From NCBI GenBank assembly GCA_017428155.1, contig JAFRRJ010000017.1:1-64000 (forward strand): 64,000 nucleotides of DNA. Reading direction: 5' to 3'. Below the pieces are notes generated by a model. That model worked only from the letters and a program-made list of their open reading frames with translations, did not search any database and was not told the origin of the DNA. Below are positions 28,270 to 36,037 of this stretch, in pieces. The DNA comes from Clostridiales bacterium (GTDB lineage Bacteria; Bacillota; Clostridia; Saccharofermentanales; Saccharofermentanaceae). Position numbers and translations under genes: made by a program. Numbering within the stretch: position 1 is the first letter of the stretch; every line of letters starts with the position of its first letter.

Positions 28270-30067
28270 CAGGAACCTCGGCCTTGGTCAGCGTGAATGT
28301 GAAGGTCGAACCTTCTTCATACTTGCTGTTAACTGTTATAGTCTCGCCCATGTAGGACAGGAGTTCCTTTGCAATAGAAAGACCAAGTCCGGAACCTTTC
28401 TTTCCGCGTGCACGGTCTGCCTTAAAGAAACGGTCGAATATATGTCCTATATCGTATTCGTGAATGCCTTGACCGGTGTCTGCTACAGAGACATATACCT
28501 TTTTCTCCGTTTCGATGTAATCTGTCGATATAGTTATAGTCTTTCCTGCAGGAGTATATTTCTTGGCGTTGTCTAAGAGGATTACGAGTACCTGCTCGAC
28601 ACGGTCCGGGTTGCCCATAACGGTCGGAAGCTCACCGTAGTTGTTCTGGACGGAGAACTTAATACCGGCTTCCTTCATTATGGGTTTAAATCTGATCTCG
28701 ATATTTGAAATAAGATTATTCAGATTGAAAGGGAACATCTTGAAGGCAAGTGTTCTTGACTGAAGCTTGGAGAGCTCTAACATGTCGTCGATAAGACGTG
28801 AGAGTCTCATTGTCTCGTTCAGGATTATCTGATAGTAACGCTGACGGTCGGATTCTTTCTTTACCATGCCGTCGGACAAAGGCTCGATTAGACCTCTAAG
28901 GGTCTGAAGAGGAGTGCGGAGCTCGTGCGAGATGTTGGCCACATAATCCTGCCGGAAACGCTCGTTCTTCTGTTCTTCGAAGATATCACGGAAAAATCCT
29001 GTGGCACCGATAACAGTCGTATTGTCGCTTGAATCGTACTTAGGGATGATGGTGCACTGATATGCATAATCCCTGTTGTCAATCCTTCTGATCTTAGTCT
29101 CTCCTGTGGCGATACATTCCTCGAAGTCGACCCATACTTCATCGAACGGGATGAGCTGGAGTCTTTCCGTGAACATGTTGTTCTTGTCGGCACGTTCGAA
29201 AAGATTATGTATGGCTTTATTGGTGGTGACCGGAACGGATTTGTTGTCAACAACGACGATACCGTCGGATATTACATCGAAAATATCCTGCAGCTGGTTA
29301 CGTTCGGCAGTAAGATCGTTGATCGATTTTGAAAGTCTGTCAGCAAGGAAGTTGAAGGACTGACCGAGCTCACCGATCTCACCTTTGTGTGATTCATCAG
29401 CTCTGACATCGAAGTTGCCTTTACCGTATTCCATTGCGACTTCATTGATCTCCTGCAAAGGAAGAACCATACGGCTTACAAATGCATAAGCCGGAACGAG
29501 CATTGTAGCGGCAGCCATAAGAGTCGATAAAAGCAGGATATTCAGGTATTTGACGATGATGGTGTCATAACCGTTAAGGTATGTCAGCGAGTAAAGGTAA
29601 TATGGGTTACCATCGACAATTAACGGGAATCTGGATATTACAATGAGCTCATCGACAGGATCTTTAAGCGGATCAGCAACATAAAAGTCAAGTCCGTTGA
29701 CTGTCTGGTATTCGAGATTGCCTAATGAAGGAACGAGATTGTGTGTATCCTTAACGCTGATACTTCGGTTCTCTATGCTGGTATAGTTGACAGGCACGCC
29801 TCTTGAATTGATCAGATAGTAGTCATGACCTGTGGCATAGCTTGAATCGAAGAAGAAATATCTGAAATCGGCACTGTCAAAGTATTCAGGGTGAGATGTC
29901 AGTATTGACATATATTCCGAATCCTGCTTCAAAGCATTATCGATCTCTATTTCCATCGTCTTGCTGTTACCGGCAACGAGAAACGCGATTGTCGCAATAA
30001 TGGCAGAAGCCAGGAGTGACAATACGACAAGAGTCATTGTTCGCTTAAGAAGCGTGCTTTGAAACAT
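28256..30067 (-). CDS. Sensor histidine kinase (HAMP-PAS-HisKA-HATPase; PhoR/WalK-like)
   Basis: A 603-residue membrane kinase. TM1 lies at about residues 10-30, then an extracellular sensor of about 130 residues, TM2 (about 170-195), HAMP (VLPLQEINEVAMEYGKGNFDVRAD), a PAS-like domain (ISDGIVVVDNKSVPVTTNKAI), HisKA with the phospho-acceptor histidine in NISHELRTPLQTL, and a HATPase with the N box LLDNAKKYTP, VADTGQGI and GKKGSGLGLSIA. The response-regulator gene ends at the base just before its ATG, so the two are translated together. The architecture is that of phosphate or cell-wall sensors of Firmicutes; the signal is not known. Confidence 0.93.
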   Translation of the reverse strand: MFQSTLLKRTMTLVVLSLLASAIIATIAFLVAGNSKTMEIEIDNALKQDSEYMSILTSHPEYFDSADFRYFFFDSSYATGHDYYLINSRGVPVNYTSIENRSISVKDTHNLVPSLGNLEYQTVNGLDFYVADPLKDPVDELIVISRFPLIVDGNPYYLYSLTYLNGYDTIIVKYLNILLLSTLMAAATMLVPAYAFVSRMVLPLQEINEVAMEYGKGNFDVRADESHKGEIGELGQSFNFLADRLSKSINDLTAERNQLQDIFDVISDGIVVVDNKSVPVTTNKAIHNLFERADKNNMFTERLQLIPFDEVWVDFEECIATGETKIRRIDNRDYAYQCTIIPKYDSSDNTTVIGATGFFRDIFEEQKNERFRQDYVANISHELRTPLQTLRGLIEPLSDGMVKKESDRQRYYQIILNETMRLSRLIDDMLELSKLQSRTLAFKMFPFNLNNLISNIEIRFKPIMKEAGIKFSVQNNYGELPTVMGNPDRVEQVLVILLDNAKKYTPAGKTITISTDYIETEKKVYVSVADTGQGIHEYDIGHIFDRFFKADRARGKKGSGLGLSIAKELLSYMGETITVNSKYEEGSTFTFTLTKAEVPDVWD

Positions 30068-30754
30068 TTACGAGACCTCGAATTTGTAACCGATACCGTA
30101 TATTGTCTGGATCGACCAGGGAGCGTTCTCATAAGCGATCTTCTGCCTGATCCTCTTGATATGCGTATCTACGGTTCTTGAATCGCCGGTATAATCAACG
30201 CCCCAGACTGATTCAAGTATCTGGTCACGCCCGAAAACCTGTCCCGGATGGGAAGCGAGCAGATAAAGGATCTCAACTTCCTTGGGCGTGCAGGGAATAT
30301 TGTCGCCGTTCGACTTAACTGAATAATTATTCAGATTGATCTCAAGACCGTCGAATGAAAGCATAGATGATTGTTTGGGAGTCTCACCGAAACGTCTGAG
30401 AACAGCCTTAACACGGGCAATGACCTCACGGGGTGAGAAGGGCTTGACAATATAGTCGTCCGCACCGAGTTCGAGACCAACGATCTTGTCGATCTCTTCG
30501 CCCTTGGCTGTAAGCATGATGATAGGTGTTGCCATAGTCTTTCTGATCTCACGGCAGACATCAAGACCGCTCATCTCGGGCATCATTACATCCAGAAGGA
30601 TAAGGTCAGGCTTTGTGGTAAGAGCCATATCAAGTGACTCTCTGCCGTCATAAGCATCGCTATGGGTGAAATTGTCGTTATCGAGATACAGTCCTAATGA
30701 TTCGTGTACAACAGGATCATCATCGCAGATTAAGATATTAGGTGTACCGGACAT
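30068..30754 (-). CDS. OmpR/PhoB-family response regulator
   Basis: A 228-residue DNA-binding regulator. The receiver domain has the acidic pocket ICDDDP (about 8-13), the phospho-acceptor aspartate in LILLDVMMPE (about 53) and the conserved lysine in YIVKPFSPRE. The winged-helix domain follows (NIPCTPKEVEILYLLASHPGQ...DSRTVDTHIKRIRQKI). ATG 30754 is chosen over TTG 30769 because GGGGGTC lies before it. The operon order is regulator, kinase, rluF. Divergent to a lipoprotein gene across a 154-base AT-rich gap, which it may also control; that is inferred from layout only. Confidence 0.94.
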   Translation of the reverse strand: MSGTPNILICDDDPVVHESLGLYLDNDNFTHSDAYDGRESLDMALTTKPDLILLDVMMPEMSGLDVCREIRKTMATPIIMLTAKGEEIDKIVGLELGADDYIVKPFSPREVIARVKAVLRRFGETPKQSSMLSFDGLEINLNNYSVKSNGDNIPCTPKEVEILYLLASHPGQVFGRDQILESVWGVDYTGDSRTVDTHIKRIRQKIAYENAPWSIQTIYGIGYKFEVS

Positions 30755-30848
30755 AAATATGACCCCCAATGTTTATAAAGTTAATTATATTATTCTTTAT
30801 CAATAAAGTGAATGAGATTTGTAAAATCAAAAGAAATTATCAACTTTG

Positions 30849-30877
30849 TTGTGTTTTATCATAAATAATAATAAAAT
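30849..30877 (+). promoter_or_regulatory. Promoter for the lipoprotein cluster
   Basis: TTGTGT (30849-30854), 17 bases, then TAAAAT (30872-30877), 31 bases before ATG 30909 in the divergent intergenic region shared with the response-regulator gene. Confidence 0.45.
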
Positions 30878-30908
30878 TTAAAGAACATGAAATAAGGGGG
30901 AGACGTTG

Positions 30909-32270
30909 ATGTTTAAGCATTTTTTCAAGAAGGCGACGGCTTCTTTCATGACCGGAGCAATTCTTTTGAGTTTGGGCGGATGCCTGAATCTCGGTGGTAA
31001 TAAAGCTGTATTAGAAGCCGCTGATGCTCTGGCAAACGATATGATCGAAGCTGATGCTGCAACTCTTATCAAGAATTCATCTCTTGATAAAAAGAGTAAA
31101 GAGGCTACAGCTCTTAAAGATCTTCTTTCTGATGATCTGAAATCTGATGATGAACTGGCTTTTTATAAGGCTGTTAATGCCACTATTGAGTACGAGATCG
31201 ATGAGAAATCCTGTAATGTCAGCAAAGGCGAGGCGTCCGTTGATATAGTATTCACGATTGCCGATTATGATGATGTCCTCAAAGACACGTTTACTGACAT
31301 TGATTCACTTAAGTCTGCAATTAAAAAGGCTGATACTAAGGAAGTAACATTTACGGCTGAGTTTGTTAAGGACGGCAAGGAATGGATTCCTGACAATATC
31401 GGAAGCAAGAAGTTCCTCAAGCTTTATGATTACAGAAATGCAAAGATCGATCTTGCTCTTACAGCTGATATGATAGCGGGCTTTATCGACAGGGATATAA
31501 GCAGTTTCTGGCTGACAACTGATGATATGTACATTGATACTGATATTATCGAGTACGATTATTTCTTCAATTCTGCCGTATATGATTATGAGCCGCGCGG
31601 TACTTATCTGTATTTCAATCTCGTTAAGGACGGACTTACACTATATACCAGCGAAGGATTCCTGTTCGGTTCCTCAACAAGTTACTCATGTCGTGTTGAT
31701 TCATCTATGGCCGGATATGGTTCGGGAGAGCTTTTCGAGAGCGGAAGATATACAATCGAACTCTGTATGCCGGACGGTTCTTTGGTAGATGCAGTTTCCG
31801 TTGAAGTTATTAAGAATCAGATCATTCTTCCTACGGGCAATCCCGGCGGCGGTGGCAGCGGATCAGCATTAAAAGGTGAGAACGAATATTATGCTTTTGC
31901 TGATGCTTCCTTCAGGAATTATGTAATCGATGCCGGATGGTTCGACTATGACGGATGTCTGTCAAATGATTTCATCTATTCAACGGATGTTCAGACTATA
32001 GCTTTCTCTATGCAGGTGTCTTCTGATTGTACAAAGTCATTAACTTACACGTACAGTTATTCTGACAGTATTGATGAGAATGCTTTGCTGGATGCGCTCA
32101 ATAACCCGGTCTATACGGGCACTGTTTCTCCGAAGGAGTATACGAACGGCTATTTTTATGATATCGATTATACTATCGACGGTGAGGCAAAGCCCGGTTA
32201 TTATATTTTCATAGTTTATGATTCAAGCTCGTCAGAATATATAATGCATGGCTTCTGCTATGTTTCATAA
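30909..32270 (+). CDS. Lipoprotein, first of three related
   Basis: A 453-residue exported lipoprotein. The signal peptide ends in lipobox LGGC (MFKHFFKK..., SLGGCLN). The N-terminal part (about 30-160) is helical then strand-rich and looks NTF2/DUF5105-like. A middle beta-sandwich carries FESGRYTIELCMPDG. A Gly-rich hinge (NPGGGGSGS) leads to a C-terminal domain (NYVIDAGWFDYDG ... YYIFIVYDS). GGGGGAG precedes ATG 30909; a TTG one codon earlier is unlikely. The next two genes encode relatives. No enzymatic motif is visible; it is probably a cell-surface protein of the membrane outer face. Divergently placed from the two-component system, which may regulate it. Confidence 0.8.
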   Translation: MFKHFFKKATASFMTGAILLSLGGCLNLGGNKAVLEAADALANDMIEADAATLIKNSSLDKKSKEATALKDLLSDDLKSDDELAFYKAVNATIEYEIDEKSCNVSKGEASVDIVFTIADYDDVLKDTFTDIDSLKSAIKKADTKEVTFTAEFVKDGKEWIPDNIGSKKFLKLYDYRNAKIDLALTADMIAGFIDRDISSFWLTTDDMYIDTDIIEYDYFFNSAVYDYEPRGTYLYFNLVKDGLTLYTSEGFLFGSSTSYSCRVDSSMAGYGSGELFESGRYTIELCMPDGSLVDAVSVEVIKNQIILPTGNPGGGGSGSALKGENEYYAFADASFRNYVIDAGWFDYDGCLSNDFIYSTDVQTIAFSMQVSSDCTKSLTYTYSYSDSIDENALLDALNNPVYTGTVSPKEYTNGYFYDIDYTIDGEAKPGYYIFIVYDSSSSEYIMHGFCYVS

Positions 32271-32299
32271 GATTCTGCCTAATTGATTTCGGGAAGTTT

Positions 32300-32308
32300 T
32301 GATATAAT
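32300..32308 (+). promoter_or_regulatory. Extended -10 promoter before the second lipoprotein gene
   Basis: TGaTATAAT (32300-32308) is a textbook extended -10 element. A TTGATT at 32283 is only 14 bases away and is probably not used as a -35. A 12-bp hairpin begins 13 bases downstream, near the expected transcript start. Confidence 0.5.
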
Positions 32309-32321
32309 ATGTCAAAAATAC

Positions 32322-32350
32322 AGGTGGCGCCTTCTGGTAAGGCGCCACTT
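32322..32350 (+). promoter_or_regulatory. Strong hairpin in the 5' leader of the second lipoprotein gene
   Basis: GTGGCGCCTT (32324-32333) and AAGGCGCCAC (32339-32348) are perfect 10-bp arms with a 5-base loop, extended outward by A-T and a G-T pair. No T run follows on the plus strand, so it is not a normal terminator for the gene before. Its place right after the predicted transcript start suggests an mRNA-stabilising or regulatory leader; on the minus strand a T run follows 5 bases after the stem. Confidence 0.6.
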
Positions 32351-32371
32351 AAATGTGGAAAAGGTATTTTG

Positions 32372-33730
32372 ATGCTCAAATTACATAAAGCGGTTATATC
32401 TGTATTTTTGGTATTGGCGGTTGCGGCGGCCTTTTGCGGATGCAGTCCCGACAGATCAGATGAGGCAAAAAGTCTTTGCGAGACATTCTGCGAAGATGTA
32501 AAGGCCGGAAATACAGAGAAACTGCTCACATATTTTAACTATGACGAGATATCGGAGAACGAGCTGAATGAGATCATCTCAAGGTCCGGTCTTAACAATG
32601 AGGAGGCTTCTTTCTATCAGGATATCAGGGAAACGGTAGATTATACTTCGTCTGAGCCCGTTTATGATAAAGAATCCAAAACCTGCTCCGTTCAGGTCAA
32701 CTGGAGTTTTGGCGATTATCTGTCTGATCAGGCTCTTATGGCACAGTCTGAACCTGAGTTTAAAGCCGCAATCAACTCGGTTCCCGCAAAGACAGTATCT
32801 GTTGACGTAAAGGTTGACCTTTCAGGCGAATTTGCGAGGATCATGAATCCCAAAGATGTAATAGAAGCTGCCTATAGTTTTAATAATGCTGACAGCGGAG
32901 TTATGCCGGGTCTTCTTTCAGATTATTTTATAGACGGCACGTGGGTCCTTGCTCCGAAGGGAACATATCTTAATATAGATTCAATCGGCCTTCGCATCAA
33001 TTTTGACAAGTCATTATCAGATTATAGATTTGTTCCGGGAATCGTATATACGATCGCCAGGGGAGATGAAGTCTTGTATTCTTCTGATGTTGTTTATCTC
33101 GAGAACAACACCTTAAGAATGGATCTCAATGCTGAGATGGCAGGCAGTTCCGGCCTTAACGAAGACGGGTTCCTTGTTGCAGGCAAATATACCGTTATGG
33201 TATTTGACGAGCATTTCAACGATATCTGCAGCTATAACTGCGAAGTCATGAACGAGAGCCTTGAGAAAGAGATTATTGAGATCAAGGAGTATAAGAAAGA
33301 CTACTATCTGTCCAACCTCGTTTATGAGTTCAAAGACAGTGATCTTATGGCTAATTCCTTCGTATATAAGTCCGGCTGGTGGGATTATGATGGTACATCC
33401 GTCGGCAAGAGCGCTTTTGCGTCCAACACAAAGACTCTCGGATTCTCACTTGCAGTAAGCGATACAAACGAAGCCGAGCTATATTACGATTATTATTTCT
33501 GTGAGAAGCCTGACTTCAAGGATATAAATGAGACTGAACCTGTATACAGCTCTTCATGCAAACCGTCACTTTATCAGGATCAGGCTTGTTACGATCTGGA
33601 TTTCACTCCGGATGAGATGAAGCATGGCTTCTACGGGCTTGTTGTTTACAGTGATCCTTCAAGGAAGCATATTGTTTTCACCGCTGCGTGCATAGTTGTC
33701 GAAGAAACCAGCCAAGATGTTTTAAACTGA
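32372..33730 (+). CDS. Lipoprotein, second of three related
   Basis: A 452-residue exported lipoprotein paralogous to the preceding one. It starts at ATG 32372 (MLKLHKAVISVFLV...), with AAAAGG upstream; the longer frame from 32309 would run through the leader hairpin. Lipobox FCGC gives the lipidated cysteine near residue 23. Domain order repeats the neighbour's: an NTF2-like helical part (SLCETFCEDVKAGNTEKLL), a middle beta domain (FLVAGKYTVMVFDE) and a C-terminal domain with the shared GWWDYDG motif (GWFDYDG in the neighbour) and a closing strand pair. Unknown function; gene duplication is inferred from the matching architecture and motif. Confidence 0.8.
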   Translation: MLKLHKAVISVFLVLAVAAAFCGCSPDRSDEAKSLCETFCEDVKAGNTEKLLTYFNYDEISENELNEIISRSGLNNEEASFYQDIRETVDYTSSEPVYDKESKTCSVQVNWSFGDYLSDQALMAQSEPEFKAAINSVPAKTVSVDVKVDLSGEFARIMNPKDVIEAAYSFNNADSGVMPGLLSDYFIDGTWVLAPKGTYLNIDSIGLRINFDKSLSDYRFVPGIVYTIARGDEVLYSSDVVYLENNTLRMDLNAEMAGSSGLNEDGFLVAGKYTVMVFDEHFNDICSYNCEVMNESLEKEIIEIKEYKKDYYLSNLVYEFKDSDLMANSFVYKSGWWDYDGTSVGKSAFASNTKTLGFSLAVSDTNEAELYYDYYFCEKPDFKDINETEPVYSSSCKPSLYQDQACYDLDFTPDEMKHGFYGLVVYSDPSRKHIVFTAACIVVEETSQDVLN

Positions 33731-33774
33731 TGTTCCTGTTATAATCATAGCCGTAATCCGTTTTTTGAGGTCAT

Positions 33775-34395
33775 ATGGCAAAACGTAAGATATCGGTTGT
33801 GTTAAGGGCATTTCTGGCAGCATCGCTTGTGCTGTCTATGACTATTGGTGTCTGTTCCTGTTCAATGATCGAGGATATTATCGATATCTATTTGTACGGG
33901 GAAGAAGATGATGATGATGACGATGATCCCGTTCCTACAAATGACAGGAGGGGAAGTAAGCCCGAGAAGATACCAAAAGACTCCAGACCCACATATGAGA
34001 CGATAATTCCTACCGGAACTTATACTTCTGAGACTGATGCCGCTGTAAATCCGGACATAGGATATGTGCGTGACGTATATATTTATTCAGTCTGGTATGA
34101 TGCTGTAGATGATAACCCTGCATATTATGATGAGATCATTTCCGAGGATGCTTTTGCACTTAAGGCCGTCTTCTATTTCAGCTCGCCTTTGACATGCACT
34201 TTTGAAGCGAGGCTTTATAATGAGGGTGAACTTGTTTTGTCAAGGGAAGTGGAGCTGATCAATAATGTTACTGCAGAAGCGGATTTCAGCGCAGGACTTG
34301 AAGGCTGGGGGACTTTTGAACCGGGTCACTATACAGTGGAACTGCTTTATAAGGGCGAACAGATAAGTGTAACAAGTGAAATGAAGGTCAAGTGA
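33775..34395 (+). CDS. Lipoprotein, third of the cluster, short form
   Basis: A 206-residue exported protein with signal peptide MAKRKISVVLRAFLAASLV... and a lipobox-like GVCS/VCSC segment at about residues 26-30. A run of seven aspartates follows (about 44-51) with a PTNDRRGSKP linker. The single beta domain ends FEPGHYTVELLYKG, the same motif as the middle domain of the two lipoproteins upstream (FESGRYTIELCM; FLVAGKYTVMVF), so it looks like that middle domain alone. GAGGTC precedes ATG 33775. The methyltransferase gene starts one base after its stop. Confidence 0.75.
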   Translation: MAKRKISVVLRAFLAASLVLSMTIGVCSCSMIEDIIDIYLYGEEDDDDDDDPVPTNDRRGSKPEKIPKDSRPTYETIIPTGTYTSETDAAVNPDIGYVRDVYIYSVWYDAVDDNPAYYDEIISEDAFALKAVFYFSSPLTCTFEARLYNEGELVLSREVELINNVTAEADFSAGLEGWGTFEPGHYTVELLYKGEQISVTSEMKVK

Positions 34396-34396
34396 A

Positions 34397-35296
34397 ATGT
34401 TTATATCGGATAACTGGAAAGATTACGAATTGCTTTATTGCGGCGCAGGCGAAAAATATGAGCGCTGGGGAGATATCGTTTTAAGACGGCCTGATCCTCA
34501 GGCTGTATGGCCTGTAATCAGAGATGGCAGGGAAGTCTCCATGGATGATCTCCCTAAGCCTCATTCTTTTTATACAAGAAGTGATAAAGGCGGCGGCGCC
34601 TGGACGAAGCTCAAGAGTTTTCCGCCGACATGGAAGATCAGTTATGATTCACTTGGCAAAAAACTCACCTTTATCATCGAACCTACTGCTTTTAAGCATA
34701 CCGGCCTTTTCCCTGAACAGTCTTCGAACTGGGATTTTTGCGGTAATCTGATTGAGAAGGCAAAATCATCGGGCAAAAAGGATATTAAAGTCCTGAATAT
34801 GTTTGCTTATACTGGTGCTCAGACTCTTGCATGTGCTGCTCACGGTGCTGATGAGGTTGTTCATGTCGATGCATCAAAGGGCATGATAGCACGGGCAAAA
34901 GAGAATATTAAAGAAAGCGGTCTTGAGGACCGTTATGTCAGGTTTATTGCAGAAGACTGCATGAAATTCGTTGAGCGCGAGATCAGAAGAGGCCGTAAAT
35001 ATGACGGCATTATTATGGATCCGCCCTCATACGGAAGAGGTCCTTCGGGTGAACTCTGGAAGCTGGAAGATTCTTTCTATGATCTGGTCAAACTCTGCGC
35101 CAATCTCATTTCCGATGATCCGCTGTTCTTTATAGCAAGTTCATATGCCACGGGAATTACGGCCCAGGCTTCCGGTCAGATATTAAAGCTGGCAATCCCC
35201 GGCGGCAAAGTCGAAGCCGAAGAATTAATGCTCCCGGTATCTAAGATGGGCGTTCTTTTACCCTGCGGACAGACTGCAAGATGGACAGCAGGATAA
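34397..35296 (+). CDS. Class I SAM-dependent methyltransferase (RlmI/RlmK-like, Methyltrans_SAM family)
   Basis: A 299-residue enzyme, probably methylating rRNA. It has motif I VLNMFAYTGAQTLACAAHGA (about 135-154), an acidic motif II VVHVDASKGM, and the catalytic-type motif IIMDPPSYGRGPSG (about 210-223) seen in RlmI/RlmK-like enzymes. The usual N-terminal PUA domain is missing; instead it begins with a short beta segment, so it is the short family form. It starts one base after the lipoprotein stop and overlaps the next gene by 16 bases, so it is coupled to the pseudouridine synthase that follows. Confidence 0.85.
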   Translation: MFISDNWKDYELLYCGAGEKYERWGDIVLRRPDPQAVWPVIRDGREVSMDDLPKPHSFYTRSDKGGGAWTKLKSFPPTWKISYDSLGKKLTFIIEPTAFKHTGLFPEQSSNWDFCGNLIEKAKSSGKKDIKVLNMFAYTGAQTLACAAHGADEVVHVDASKGMIARAKENIKESGLEDRYVRFIAEDCMKFVEREIRRGRKYDGIIMDPPSYGRGPSGELWKLEDSFYDLVKLCANLISDDPLFFIASSYATGITAQASGQILKLAIPGGKVEAEELMLPVSKMGVLLPCGQTARWTAG

Positions 35297-35973
35297 CTGA
35301 AATCGCTTACGGCGTAAAGATCATTTACGAAGATAACCACATTATCGTGGCTATCAAGCCTGCCGGCGTCTTGTCCCAGAGTGACGGAAGCAATGCTCCC
35401 GATATGCTTACGATCCTTAAGGGCTATATAAAGGAGAAATACCAAAAGCCCGGAGAAGTTTTCCTGGGACTTGTTCACAGACTGGACAGGCCGGTCTCCG
35501 GAGTCATGGTTTTCGCGCGTACGAGCAAAGCTGCTTCAAGGCTTTCCGAACAGATAAGGTCTAGAAAGGTGGATAAGATCTACCGCTGTGTCGTAACAGG
35601 CGTTCTGGAAGGTGAGGGAAGGCTCGAGAACTATATTTCTAAGGATGAATCGAGCAATACCGTTACTGTGTCAGACTTCGAAAAGCCCGGATTTAAGGCG
35701 TCTTACCTTGATTACAGGGCTGTTTCCTCTAAAGACGGCATGACATTGGCCGAAGTCAGACTCGGTACCGGCAGATCCCATCAGATAAGAGCCCAGATGG
35801 CACACTCCGGACACCCTATAATCGGTGATCAGAAGTACGGCAAAAAGGATAACAGGACAAAAGATATTGCGCTCGAAGCATATAAATTGTCGTTCGAGCA
35901 CCCTGTAAAGCGCGAATTTATTACATTTGAGGCGCCTGTGCCCGGGACTTTCCCCTGGAGTTTGTTTGCTTGA
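35281..35973 (+). CDS. RluA-family pseudouridine synthase
   Basis: A 230-residue RNA uridine isomerase. It opens with IIYEDNHIIVAIKPAGVLSQ (about 14-33), has the catalytic motif GLVHRLDRPVSGVMVFAR (about 63-80; Asp in HRLDR) and GTGRSHQIRAQMAHSGHPIIGDQKYG (about 162-187). No S4 domain is attached, which fits the short RluA/TruC-like group; the exact target uridine cannot be told. It overlaps the methyltransferase gene, suggesting a small RNA-modification pair. Confidence 0.9.
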   Translation: MDSRITEIAYGVKIIYEDNHIIVAIKPAGVLSQSDGSNAPDMLTILKGYIKEKYQKPGEVFLGLVHRLDRPVSGVMVFARTSKAASRLSEQIRSRKVDKIYRCVVTGVLEGEGRLENYISKDESSNTVTVSDFEKPGFKASYLDYRAVSSKDGMTLAEVRLGTGRSHQIRAQMAHSGHPIIGDQKYGKKDNRTKDIALEAYKLSFEHPVKREFITFEAPVPGTFPWSLFA

Positions 35974-35999
35974 CTTTGAAGCCCCATAATATATATAAT
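35970..35999 (+). promoter_or_regulatory. Promoter for ileS
   Basis: TTGACT (35970-35975, overlapping the stop of the preceding gene), an 18-base spacer and TATAAT (35994-35999). The -10 is embedded in the left arm of a 13-bp inverted repeat. Confidence 0.6.
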
Positions 36000-36022
36000 T
36001 TTAACTTGCAAAATTATATATA
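35990..36022 (+). repeat. 13-bp perfect inverted repeat over the ileS -10 region
   Basis: TATATATAATTTT (35990-36002) and AAAATTATATATA (36010-36022) are exact reverse complements separated by AACTTGC. The left arm contains the -10 hexamer and the right arm ends just before the ribosome binding site. It could be an operator or an AT-rich leader hairpin. Confidence 0.7.
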
Positions 36023-36037
36023 AAGGTGAACAAGGTT

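Noticed and set aside
32309..32371. Longer N-terminus for the second lipoprotein
   Set aside because: It would be translated through a strong leader hairpin and would place 21 residues before a good signal peptide.
35974..36037. T-box riboswitch before ileS
   Set aside because: The gap is about 60 bases, too short for a T-box, and no T-box sequence or specifier loop is seen; only an inverted repeat.
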